From a virus: a stretch of DNA of 31,265 bases. Shown piece after piece: positions 13,516 through 20,415 of this stretch. A model generated the notes under the pieces. The model was not told the DNA's origin and searched no databases. It was given only the letters and a program-made list of their open reading frames with translations. Made by a program: the position numbers and the translations under genes. Every line of letters starts with the position of its first letter. The stretch's first letter is position 1. The stretch lies in IMG/VR virus record IMGVR_UViG_3300048553_000062, positions 1-31,265 of that record; one strand, 5' to 3'.

Positions 13516-13810
13516 CTGGGGCTTCCCAATCGAGCGTTTCTACACTCCAGCCCTGCGTCCATACACCTGATGTGGCGTTAAAGACAGGAGCTTCCCGAAC
13601 CAACTTTTGATAAGTCAATGGAGGTTTAGGGTTTTCGTCAGACGCATCTTCAGGATAAGTAACAACGGTTTCAGGGGAATCGTCAACTTCGACAGCACGC
13701 CAGCGATCTGGCAGAGGATCTCCCACATTCCAATCTGGATGAACAGCTTGGATATCTCCTGAATATCGGGGATAATTTCCTTCTATATCCATGTAAACGA
13801 TATTCAACAT
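13502..13810 (-). CDS. Small fibre-associated protein (possible assembly factor)
   Basis: The frame is open farther upstream, but ATG 13810 overlaps the stop of the 514-aa fibre gene (TAATG) and is the best start, giving 102 aa. The product is acidic, with many Pro/Trp/Asp and segments like 'VHPDWNVGDPLPDRWRAVEV' and 'PKPPLTYQKLVREAPVFN'. A small protein directly after a fibre gene is often a fibre assembly factor or tip protein; that role is inferred from position. No named family is recognised. Met at 13792 is an alternative start. Confidence 0.65.
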   Translation of the reverse strand: MLNIVYMDIEGNYPRYSGDIQAVHPDWNVGDPLPDRWRAVEVDDSPETVVTYPEDASDENPKPPLTYQKLVREAPVFNATSGVWTQGWSVETLDWEAPDETG

Positions 13811-15354
13811 TAGAAAGCACCCAATGTGATAGCACCTGTTTTTGCTGTTGTCGTTGCAGTTATGCTTTGGAATTGATTCGGTTGAATACTCCCCCAAGAA
13901 ACACCGCTTGTACTAGTTTTAACCCAATCCGAAGTTGCGCTTGTAGCATACGAAGTGTCTGAAGTTAAAACCCACGTCGTATCGTCTACAGCAGGACCAG
14001 ACCCAGTACCAAGAGTTGCTGTGCCTGTTGTCGAACCATCTGTTTTAACTGCCAATACATAAGCGCCAGTGTTTGTTGTGCCATCTGCATAAGAACCAAA
14101 CGCCATATATAATATATCTTCGCTATAGCTCAACGCTAGTTGTCGAGGGAACTGGTAGTTGTAGGCATCAGTTATGTCTGTTGCTTGTCGTAAATCGTAA
14201 CAACGATCAATCGTACCGCTACTGTTGTACCTATAAATAATAGTTCCCATTCGGTTGACAGAACCTTCAGCGTATTGGTAGGTATGGGTCTGCCAAATAT
14301 TTTCGTTTGAATCAATTACAGGTGTGGTTTGATACCCTTGTTGCCCATTTTGACCAGTTCTATATGTTTCTCGTGACCAAACAATATCGCCGCTAGATGT
14401 ACCAAACTCATTAATTTTACATAAATGCGTTGAAGAGTCACCGTTGTTCATACATACCAAGTAAAGGTAGTTTCCTTTACCAGTTAATTGGAATGATCCT
14501 GTGTTAATAGTCCCTGTGTTTGGGTAATAACAATGAGAATCTTCTGAACCGTGACCGCCCCCATAACGTCTAAAAAGTTGGGCACCACCATTTTGATAGC
14601 TGACATTGCTTGTCCCAAAATAAAAATCGTGGTCCTCCCAAATAGAACTGCTGCTGCCAGTAGCTCTCAACCAGTTTCCAGCCGTGTAAGCGTTTTGCGC
14701 CCATCCGGGGGTGTAACTCTTAGCATAAGCAATTGCGTATTCGCTACTGCTTTTGGTGAACACAGTATTGAAAACAGCGTTTTGGTAACTTTGTTGAGTC
14801 TCATAGAGACGAGAATTGCCTACAAGTATGTTGGAGTCACTAGAAGCAAGAATACCTCTTGGCTCGTTATTGTAGTTACCGCTGTTATTCCAAGGCCACG
14901 AATTTAGATACCACATGAAGCCACCGAAGGTATCGGTTTCTTCACTCAAATCTGATTTCATCGTGGCACACCATCGAGGAAATTCAGGGCTTACATTATT
15001 TACTTGTCCGCCCCACCAAATTTGGTCAGTTGAACTTCCTGCTGTTCTGGTATTAAACAAGTCTTGGTAATACCAGTTGCCTTGTTCCGTGGCATTAGCG
15101 TCAGAAACTCTGTTGATTGTAAAATCAGAGAACAACGCATCAGTTTTAATAAACCAAGCTTGGTAGCCGCCTGCTGCTTTACTTCCATATCCAGCTATAT
15201 AAACATTTTCGTCGCTATCAACTGCTATACCACTCATATTACGCTGCAAGGCAGAGCCAGAGTCTGAAGTATCTGAACGTATCTCAGCAATAAATGTGTC
15301 AGACGCCCCAGAACCTGAACCAAACAATGCTACTTTGAAAGCTCCTAACGGCAT
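13810..15354 (-). CDS. Tail fibre / receptor-binding protein with propeller-like repeats
   Basis: This 514-aa protein is rich in Ser, Thr, Gly, Asn and Tyr. It begins with 'MPLGAFKVALFGSGSG', a short N-terminus shared with the 212-aa protein at 16822-17460 and probably an attachment peptide. Residues 40-75 ('MSGIAVDSDENVYIAGYG') resemble an NHL/SBBP-type beta-propeller blade, and similar strands recur ('TTPVIDSNENIWQTHTYQ', 'QLALSYSEDILYMAFGSY'). It ends 'TGAITLGAF', echoing the N-terminal Leu-Gly-Ala-Phe. The start has an AAGGATTGTT leader. It most likely recognises the host surface. The sequence here is poor in the phage-wide word. Confidence 0.7.
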   Translation of the reverse strand: MPLGAFKVALFGSGSGASDTFIAEIRSDTSDSGSALQRNMSGIAVDSDENVYIAGYGSKAAGGYQAWFIKTDALFSDFTINRVSDANATEQGNWYYQDLFNTRTAGSSTDQIWWGGQVNNVSPEFPRWCATMKSDLSEETDTFGGFMWYLNSWPWNNSGNYNNEPRGILASSDSNILVGNSRLYETQQSYQNAVFNTVFTKSSSEYAIAYAKSYTPGWAQNAYTAGNWLRATGSSSSIWEDHDFYFGTSNVSYQNGGAQLFRRYGGGHGSEDSHCYYPNTGTINTGSFQLTGKGNYLYLVCMNNGDSSTHLCKINEFGTSSGDIVWSRETYRTGQNGQQGYQTTPVIDSNENIWQTHTYQYAEGSVNRMGTIIYRYNSSGTIDRCYDLRQATDITDAYNYQFPRQLALSYSEDILYMAFGSYADGTTNTGAYVLAVKTDGSTTGTATLGTGSGPAVDDTTWVLTSDTSYATSATSDWVKTSTSGVSWGSIQPNQFQSITATTTAKTGAITLGAF

Positions 15355-15362
15355 AACAATCC

Positions 15363-15593
15363 TTAGCTAGTGAGCGCAGCGATTTCGTCGTCAGTTAAAC
15401 CAAGGTCTTTAAGTTTCTGATTACCTGACGCTTTATCGGTAAGCATTTGTTCGTGTGCAGCTTTAGCAGCTTCTTGTTCTTCTATAGCTTTTTTGCTACT
15501 AGCTTCTGCTTCAGCAATTTCAGCAGCAGCCAACTCACGATAAGTAACTTCACCAGTTTCACAATTAATTTCTACTGTCTGTGGTCCAGCCAT
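15363..15593 (-). CDS. Small coiled-coil fibre-associated protein
   Basis: ATG 15593 follows AAGGAAG by a few bases and is preferred to the TTG one codon upstream. The 76-aa product has a short beta N-terminus ('GPQTVEINCETGEVTYREL', with a Cys-Glu-Thr-Gly-Glu turn), a long Ala/Glu/Lys-rich coiled-coil (about residues 22-58) and a small 'KDLGLTDDEIAALTS' C-terminal helix. Proteins of this shape occur between phage fibre genes; they may be assembly factors or fibre-tip trimerisation pieces. Function is not established. Confidence 0.7.
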   Translation of the reverse strand: MAGPQTVEINCETGEVTYRELAAAEIAEAEASSKKAIEEQEAAKAAHEQMLTDKASGNQKLKDLGLTDDEIAALTS

Positions 15594-15602
15594 CAATCTT
15601 CC

Positions 15603-16214
15603 TTACGTTTCAAATCCATAAATATAAATGGCAGAACCTTGCCGCCAGTTATTGTTATCAATATCAAAGGTTAGTTCTGTTACCGCAACCATATCGGACG
15701 AATACGATGTACTCCATCTGAAGCCTCCCTGCACGACACGGCCACTTTGTCTGCCCAATCCAGTAGCCCCATTTACATTTGTGGAAAACCCTCCCGAGTA
15801 ACCCAGTTGGTAATAAGTTACTTGACCGCCTTCAGCAGCTTGATCGGGCAAAGGCAAATCGATTTGCCAGCAGCCCATTGATTTATTAGTGCTGCTGTTG
15901 TAGCTCCAAGCAGAACCGTCTTGGGGAAATCCTAAACCCATATCAGAATTAAACTCGTTTTGATTGTAATTATTGGCGTAATAGTTGCCAGCATCTTTCC
16001 CCATATACCATTCACGACCACCACTTGTATTACTCCATGGATCGCTGTTGATACCCATTCTCATACGCATCGAAGCATCAGCAGAAGCCGTTCCACGTCC
16101 AGATATAAAAATACGCAACCACGAATAACCGCTTACATTCATAGACGTAAAGCTGGCTCTAGCGGTTGTGCTATTAGCAAATTCATGTTTCGTAATAAAT
16201 TTAAGACCGGCCAT
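15603..16214 (-). CDS. Fibre-tip-like protein, third tandem paralogue
   Basis: From ATG 16214, two bases after the upstream stop, this encodes 203 aa. It shares with its two upstream neighbours an N-terminal strand pattern (hydrophobic strand, 'SFTSMNVSGYSWLRIFI') and a C-terminal pattern ('ELTFDIDNNNWRQGSA' followed by Tyr-Ile-Tyr-Gly-Phe). The middle is Gly/Asn/Ser/Tyr rich and unrelated at sequence level. This fits a jelly-roll-like receptor-binding domain in which edges are conserved and loops vary. The longer frame starting at 16250 overlaps the preceding gene and is less likely. Confidence 0.68.
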   Translation of the reverse strand: MAGLKFITKHEFANSTTARASFTSMNVSGYSWLRIFISGRGTASADASMRMRMGINSDPWSNTSGGREWYMGKDAGNYYANNYNQNEFNSDMGLGFPQDGSAWSYNSSTNKSMGCWQIDLPLPDQAAEGGQVTYYQLGYSGGFSTNVNGATGLGRQSGRVVQGGFRWSTSYSSDMVAVTELTFDIDNNNWRQGSAIYIYGFET

Positions 16215-16216
16215 AA

Positions 16217-16825
16217 CTACTCCTGATAGTACCCGTAGACAGCTATCCAAGAACCAACTTTCCAGTTAGATCCATTGACAGGAGAAAAAGTTAAACTCGA
16301 AATCGAGTTGTCTGTCCGACCGGGCCAAGTAACAATCGTGTAAGTCACGTCTTTGTTATCGGTGCTACCGCCCCATCCACTACCAAAACCGGGTGTCGAT
16401 TCGCAATAAACAGTTATATCCCGTTCGTAGCTCTCAACTTCTTTGGTTGGATTATAAATAATTGCTTTGCCGGGAGTACCCGTCCAATCACTCGCATCAG
16501 AAATAAAATCTGCTATGCACATACCAATAATCTGGTTATTGGTTGTCCCATTAATAGAGTTTCCTGTTCCAACAGATGTTGTGTTGCTGGTCCCTATGCC
16601 CCAAGAAACACCGGAATTGTTTGTGCCGCCATCTCCGCTTGCACCGCCAGTACCACTACTAGGCACTAGCCGCACTCGGTCATACGCAACGCTGTCGTAA
16701 TCTGAGAATAGTTGCCAATGGATTTCTAATACTGAATAATCCGTGACGTTAAGACCGGTAAAAGAAATTGAAGCTACTGCTGAACCAGAAACTTCATGTG
16801 TTCCTAAAGATCGAAAATCTGTCAT
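16217..16825 (-). CDS. Fibre-tip-like protein, second tandem paralogue
   Basis: The 202-aa product follows the same plan: 'SISFTGLNVTDYSVLEIHW' near residues 19-37, a Gly/Ser/Asn-rich middle with a Thr/Asn/Gly repeat-like loop (about 55-95), and a final 'SSLTFSPVNGSNWKVGSW' followed by Ile-Ala-Val-Tyr-Gly-Tyr. It overlaps the first paralogue's 3' end by 4 nt (ATGA). The shared edges and divergent centre indicate duplication followed by diversification of a surface domain. Binding specificity cannot be read from the sequence. Confidence 0.68.
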   Translation of the reverse strand: MTDFRSLGTHEVSGSAVASISFTGLNVTDYSVLEIHWQLFSDYDSVAYDRVRLVPSSGTGGASGDGGTNNSGVSWGIGTSNTTSVGTGNSINGTTNNQIIGMCIADFISDASDWTGTPGKAIIYNPTKEVESYERDITVYCESTPGFGSGWGGSTDNKDVTYTIVTWPGRTDNSISSLTFSPVNGSNWKVGSWIAVYGYYQE

Positions 16826-17460
16826 GCTTTACCGGCTCTCGTAATCCCCCACAGCGTGACTTTCGCGTTAGTGTCCCAATAGTTTTGGCCTGAACCTTCT
16901 GTTATAGTCAAACTCGTAACGGCCGTAGATTCTTGGTCATATTGCATACCGTAAGCTAGCGCACCACCAATCCACGAACTTTCTTGTGCGATACTTGTGC
17001 TTCTAGTCTGAAATGGTTTGTGTTTGCTAGTGCTTGTGTACCCATATATTTGAACTTCTTGGGGACAAATAGTGTGGTCATAGCTCTGGTAGTGGTCAGT
17101 AGCGTAACCAATACCGTTGAAATAGCCGCTTGTATTACTCCGGTCACCGAATGGTGAACCTGCCGGGTTGGGATCGCCATATGCCCGCGAGATATCGTAA
17201 CGACGAGAATTAGCTCGGTCATCATTAAAGTGCATTTGCATATAGGTCATGTAAAACCCAGCCCCATCAGGCCAACGGTAAATCTCCGTACCGGAAGTAA
17301 TCCACAAATCATCATAGGTTTGAGGAATGCTGCTAAAAGTTATGGCCGCTGGATTGCCGCTAATACTTATAGTAGCAATTTTTTCTATAGCAGCTAAATC
17401 AGCGCCCCCAGCGGAACCGGCAGCACCTAAGACTGTTGCTTTAAATGCGCCTAGAGGCAT
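16822..17460 (-). CDS. Fibre-tip-like protein, first tandem paralogue, with MPLGAFK N-terminus
   Basis: This 212-aa protein starts with 'MPLGAFKATVLGAAGS', matching the 514-aa fibre protein, then 'ITFSSIPQTYDDLWI' (about residues 40-54), a variable Tyr/Gly/Asp-rich centre, and 'TSLTITEGSGQNYWDTNAKV' leading to Leu-Trp-Gly-Ile-Thr-Arg. It is thus a fusion of the common attachment N-terminus to the paralogous domain found in the two genes that follow. ATG 17460 follows AAGGATTACTG, the same ribosome-site type as the capsid and fibre genes. It is a probable receptor-binding or fibre-tip component. Confidence 0.7.
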   Translation of the reverse strand: MPLGAFKATVLGAAGSAGGADLAAIEKIATISISGNPAAITFSSIPQTYDDLWITSGTEIYRWPDGAGFYMTYMQMHFNDDRANSRRYDISRAYGDPNPAGSPFGDRSNTSGYFNGIGYATDHYQSYDHTICPQEVQIYGYTSTSKHKPFQTRSTSIAQESSWIGGALAYGMQYDQESTAVTSLTITEGSGQNYWDTNAKVTLWGITRAGKA

Positions 17461-17469
17461 CAGTAATCC

Positions 17470-18129
17470 TTATGCGAAATCTTGGCCAGCTACAAACCCA
17501 AACCAACGAGTACCACCATCAACAGTAGTAAACGCTAGAACATCAAACCGGTTAGCAGTAGTCGTCAAAGTCGGAGCAGTCGCAGCAGCCCAAGCCACTG
17601 AGCCCGGCCACGTAACTGTGCGTGAACCAGTACCGTCTTGTTTAACTATCAAAGTAAACGAGCTTGAATCACCGGTCGCTACCGGGTTATCAAAGGTTAA
17701 GGTCGCATTACCAGTCAATATGACTGAATGAACATTTCCGTTATTCAAATCGATACTAACTGTGCCTGTAACAGTGGCGTTCTCAGCGCACGTTTCCGCA
17801 TAATCCTTATGCGTAACCGCTGACATGATCTGATCTCCACCGACAACTGCACCTGAAAGAGTGGTGCCCGCAATCGTTGTCCCAGTCAATGTGTTCGACC
17901 ACGAGGTAGTACCCGGCGTGCCACCATTCATAAGAATCGAGTTGGCAGCGCCACCAGTAGCAGGAGCAGCCCCAATGCCTACCTTTGTTTCCAAAGCAAT
18001 CAAAGCAGTAGAAGCAGCACCATGCACCTGATCGTGTTCAAAACCTGACGCATCTAAGTCAGTGGAAGACGTAGGGGTAACCTGCGTAGAGGTTGTGTCC
18101 AAAGAAGTTGGGTAATTAGCTGTTGGCAT
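17470..18129 (-). CDS. Tail fibre protein
   Basis: This 219-aa protein starts 'MPTANYPTSLDTTSTQVTP', a start typical of phage fibre proteins, followed by Gly/Thr/Ala-rich repeats ('GTTIAGTTLSGAVVGG'), a helix and a C-terminal beta domain. Its 'TVTWPGSVAWAAATAPTLT' and 'FDVLAFTTVDGGTRWFGFV' segments match the common C-terminal module of fibre proteins from many marine and freshwater phages. ATG 18129 has TAGGAG upstream and lies within a TTCAATG word. It is probably the main trunk of the fibre on which the downstream proteins assemble. Confidence 0.8.
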   Translation of the reverse strand: MPTANYPTSLDTTSTQVTPTSSTDLDASGFEHDQVHGAASTALIALETKVGIGAAPATGGAANSILMNGGTPGTTSWSNTLTGTTIAGTTLSGAVVGGDQIMSAVTHKDYAETCAENATVTGTVSIDLNNGNVHSVILTGNATLTFDNPVATGDSSSFTLIVKQDGTGSRTVTWPGSVAWAAATAPTLTTTANRFDVLAFTTVDGGTRWFGFVAGQDFA

Positions 18130-18138
18130 TGAAATCTC

Positions 18139-18576
18139 CTACGGCTTCAAGTCGAGGGTAAAGATGCCAGACGCATTCCATTGAATCTGGAATGTACCTG
18201 ACGTTGTGCTGAATGATCCCCCGAAATCTATGTACGCAATCAAACGGTCGTTTGCTACCGTGTCGTCGTAAATGACTGCTCCAGTGACTGCTGTCAGCGT
18301 AGAGTTAGCCCACGACACATCGTCTGCGTCCCATTTAATTGTGCCTGTCCCGTCGGAACTGCTAGTCATAGCAACACTTGTAAGAGTTTCGCCACCGGCT
18401 GTGTACCCGGTACCTGACGCTTCGTTTGTCACATCTGACTTATTCGTGTGAGTTTCAAAGTTCGGGGAGTACCCCGTAAGCGTCAACATGCACTTAAAAG
18501 TGTCATTGTCCATATCGAGAGCAAGGTCGTTCTTTAACGCCGCCTCGAAAGTTTCTACATAAAGACCACTAGCCAT
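18139..18576 (-). CDS. Conserved phage structural protein
   Basis: The 145-aa product shows the order 'DVTNEASGTGYTAGGETL', 'VSWANSTLTAVTGAVIYDD', 'LIAYIDFGGSFS' and a final 'GTFQIQWNASGIFTLDL', a pattern I associate with a widespread phage virion protein found near capsid or tail genes. Its exact place in the virion is unclear. It sits between the capsid region and the fibre cassette, so it may belong to the neck or to the fibre base. Confidence 0.72.
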   Translation of the reverse strand: MASGLYVETFEAALKNDLALDMDNDTFKCMLTLTGYSPNFETHTNKSDVTNEASGTGYTAGGETLTSVAMTSSSDGTGTIKWDADDVSWANSTLTAVTGAVIYDDTVANDRLIAYIDFGGSFSTTSGTFQIQWNASGIFTLDLKP

Positions 18577-18620
18577 TGGTGTTACTCGTTCCTTGGATCG
18601 GCTTTGGCCTGATCGTTACA

Positions 18621-18719
18621 TCACCGTTTGGTTTTTGCATTCTTTTTCTTCCTTGCGGCGGCAGCAGCCTTTTTACCTTTAGCGGTATAAGGATACTTCT
18701 TTCCTTTAACGATAGGCAT
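18621..18719 (-). CDS. 32-aa Lys/Ala-rich basic peptide
   Basis: ATG 18719 to TGA 18621 encodes 32 residues: 'MPIVKGKKYPYTAKGKKAAA' followed by Arg, Lys and Asn residues. Short peptides opening Met-Pro-x-Val-x-x-Lys-x-Phe/Tyr-Pro-Tyr-Thr-Ala-Lys-Gly occur next to structural genes in many phages, which argues that this is real despite its length. The charge of roughly +14 suggests DNA or RNA binding, perhaps in packaged DNA or head interior. It has no clear ribosome site and lies in an otherwise gene-free 226-bp gap after the capsid terminator. Confidence 0.72.
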   Translation of the reverse strand: MPIVKGKKYPYTAKGKKAAAAARKKKNAKTKR

Positions 18720-18754
18720 GATTGAAATGATAGCAGAGAAGCGTAGGGGAGCCG

Positions 18755-18788
18755 GGAGAAGGGGGAAAACCCGACCCCCCCACTTCTC
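18755..18788 (-). terminator. Possible hairpin terminator after the capsid gene
   Basis: GAGAAGGGGG (18756-18765) can pair with CCCCC-A-CTTCTC (ending 18788) with one bulged A, just past the capsid gene stop (18803) in the leftward direction. No strong T run follows, so it may only attenuate transcription, giving more capsid than fibre mRNA. Confidence 0.5.
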
Positions 18789-18802
18789 TTAGGAACTAAC
18801 TA

Positions 18803-19741
18803 TTAGTTAGCTCCAATGCTGGAGGATGATTCCACTCGTTGCAGGCATTCCTCGCGGAAGCGGCCATAACCAACAAGGTGGTACCAACCGATTGGGTTGA
18901 ACCGACGCAGGCTGTCAACCACAGGGCCGACAACAATGCTTGGCTCAGGACCAAAGCCAGCGGCACGGCTAAATGCCTTAGCAACACCTTGACGGCCACA
19001 GATCAGAGTCTGGTAAACGTCAACGGTGCCAGCGCCGCCGTCAGCGATAAGGCCTGCACGGGGGTTTTCAATGTATTCAATGCCATTGAAAGTTCCGATT
19101 GAACCTGCACGCACGGGAGCGCCATCTTGCCGGATTTGGTATTGGATAATGTCGGTTACCGCTGTGTCTCCACGAAGATCGTAGGAAACGTCAGGGTGGA
19201 TAACCGCCATGTAGTTGCCGTTTTCCCAACCCGGAGCGTTACGTCCACGAAGCTGGGCGACGGCCTTACGGCCTTCGGCAGCGGTGTAAACGTCACCTGC
19301 GGTGATGGCACCACGGCTGGTCTGGCCGACGTGAGTTACGTTTGAGCCGCCATTGGCGACATCTGAAACGATTTTGTCAAGCGAATCAGCCATGTTGTAG
19401 CCAACAATGTTGGCCGCATCAGCGTCAACATTGAGGAATGAGGTTCCACGCACCTTGGCGGTGGTGATAACAGCGTTACCGTACTCTGCGAGAGTTACGG
19501 TTACTGCGCTATCAGTCAACGCTACAGCGGTAACGTCACTGTTTTCAGTGAGTGCCGATGTTGCTTGCGCCATGTCAGCGTAGAACGTGAATTGGACACC
19601 CGAACCGTTATGGCTCTGGGCTGTTGAACGAACGTCAGCAACCATCTCGAATAAAGGTTGCGAACGCAAAGCGAAGTGTGCAACCTGATCGAAGGCTGTT
19701 GAAACCTGATCGTTCAGCGTCGTTGTGGTTGTATATGCCAC
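18803..19741 (-). CDS. Major capsid protein, N4-gp56 type
   Basis: The HK97-fold capsid subunit, 312 aa. It matches the N4-gp56/P22-like coat group: a Thr-rich N-terminus followed by 'DQVAHFALRSQPLFEMVAD', an alternating-strand region ('VTVTLAEYGNAVITTAKVRG', residues 78-97), helix 'NMADSLDKIVSDVANGG', then 'VIHPDVSYDLRGD' and 'GSIGTFNGIEYIENPRAG', which are typical of the family. The C-terminus ends in 'GWYHLVGYGRF'. The start is GTG 19741 behind AAGGA (7-nt spacing), confirmed by the adjacent scaffold gene. Expected to be the most highly expressed late gene; a hairpin follows its stop. Confidence 0.9.
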   Translation of the reverse strand: MAYTTTTTLNDQVSTAFDQVAHFALRSQPLFEMVADVRSTAQSHNGSGVQFTFYADMAQATSALTENSDVTAVALTDSAVTVTLAEYGNAVITTAKVRGTSFLNVDADAANIVGYNMADSLDKIVSDVANGGSNVTHVGQTSRGAITAGDVYTAAEGRKAVAQLRGRNAPGWENGNYMAVIHPDVSYDLRGDTAVTDIIQYQIRQDGAPVRAGSIGTFNGIEYIENPRAGLIADGGAGTVDVYQTLICGRQGVAKAFSRAAGFGPEPSIVVGPVVDSLRRFNPIGWYHLVGYGRFREECLQRVESSSSIGAN

Positions 19742-19784
19742 TGGTAATCCTTACGGTGAGGATTCCAATGAACAAAGGGCTAAA

Positions 19785-20264
19785 TTACTGCGAAGCTCCC
19801 CACAAGTAACCCTCCGACTCCATCAAAGAACGGAGTTCATCTTCTGAAGTTGTCGCTCTGATTCGAGCGTCAAGATCAGATTGAGTTACAGGTTCTCCAC
19901 CTTCCCCGGCTGCTGTGATACGTTGCTCTGCTTGGAGTGCATTTTCAATGGCAGGGGAGGGGTTAGATGTCGGAGTATCTCCTCCAACGAACCCGGCTGC
20001 TTCCGCTTCCTGACGGATAGCTTCTGCATCCATTTCCCCATCATAAGCCTTTACAAAATACTTAACTCTAGCGTCATCAAGATCAAGTCCTGCTGACCGA
20101 AATGTATCACGACGTTCATAACCGGAAACCCGATTCTCAGCATCTGAAGCACGAGCCTCAGCTTCTTTCAATCGACTTTCCAAATCACGACGCCAGTTGG
20201 GTTTCGATTCGGATGAACTGGCAGAATCTTCGCCACTGTATCCAGTGGAATCATTTTCTGTCAT
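19785..20264 (-). CDS. Scaffolding protein
   Basis: This 159-aa acidic helical protein directly precedes the capsid gene. It has a Ser/Asp/Glu-rich N-terminus, a coiled-coil (about residues 25-55, 'ESRLKEAEARASDAENRV'), an Asp-rich middle and a C-terminal helix. Size, charge, coiled-coil and position are those of a phage scaffold, which guides capsid assembly and is lost on maturation. ATG 20264 has AGGTGAG upstream. It is the first gene after the 20363-20414 promoter region, so transcription of the head genes likely restarts here. Confidence 0.8.
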   Translation of the reverse strand: MTENDSTGYSGEDSASSSESKPNWRRDLESRLKEAEARASDAENRVSGYERRDTFRSAGLDLDDARVKYFVKAYDGEMDAEAIRQEAEAAGFVGGDTPTSNPSPAIENALQAEQRITAAGEGGEPVTQSDLDARIRATTSEDELRSLMESEGYLWGASQ

Positions 20265-20287
20265 ATGTCACTCACCTAACCTGTACG

Positions 20288-20311
20288 CATTCCAGCGGTG
20301 GTACTGGAATG
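20288..20311. repeat. Leader hairpin upstream of the scaffold gene
   Basis: CATTCCAG (20288-20295) and CTGGAATG (20304-20311) form a perfect 8-bp stem with an 8-nt loop. It lies between the leftward promoter and the scaffold start, so it would be in the 5' leader of the head-gene mRNA and could stabilise or regulate it. Confidence 0.65.
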
Positions 20312-20362
20312 GAGGGGCATTGAACGCCTCTGGACACCAATGGCGGACGATCAATGAATGAA

Positions 20363-20392
20363 ATGATACAGAAATTTCAATGAGAAAGTCAA
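20363..20392 (-). promoter_or_regulatory. Late promoter of the capsid operon
   Basis: On the - strand TTGACT (20392-20387) and TATCAT (20368-20363) are separated by 18 bp, a near-consensus primary-sigma promoter pointing at the scaffold and capsid genes. The spacer contains TCATTGAA, a copy of the phage-wide word. A start near 20356 would give a leader of about 90 nt carrying the 20288-20311 hairpin. Confidence 0.7.
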
Positions 20393-20395
20393 CAG

Positions 20396-20414
20396 TTCAT
20401 TGAATTTCAATGAA
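20396..20414. promoter_or_regulatory. 19-bp palindromic operator candidate
   Basis: TTCATTGAA-T-TTCAATGAA is a perfect palindrome around one T, made of two full copies of the 9-bp word. It is directly upstream of the -35 element, and further copies lie at 20351-20358 and inside the promoter spacer (20376-20384). The 151-bp gap 20265-20415 is the only intergenic region with this cluster. Confidence 0.75.
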
Positions 20415-20415
20415 A

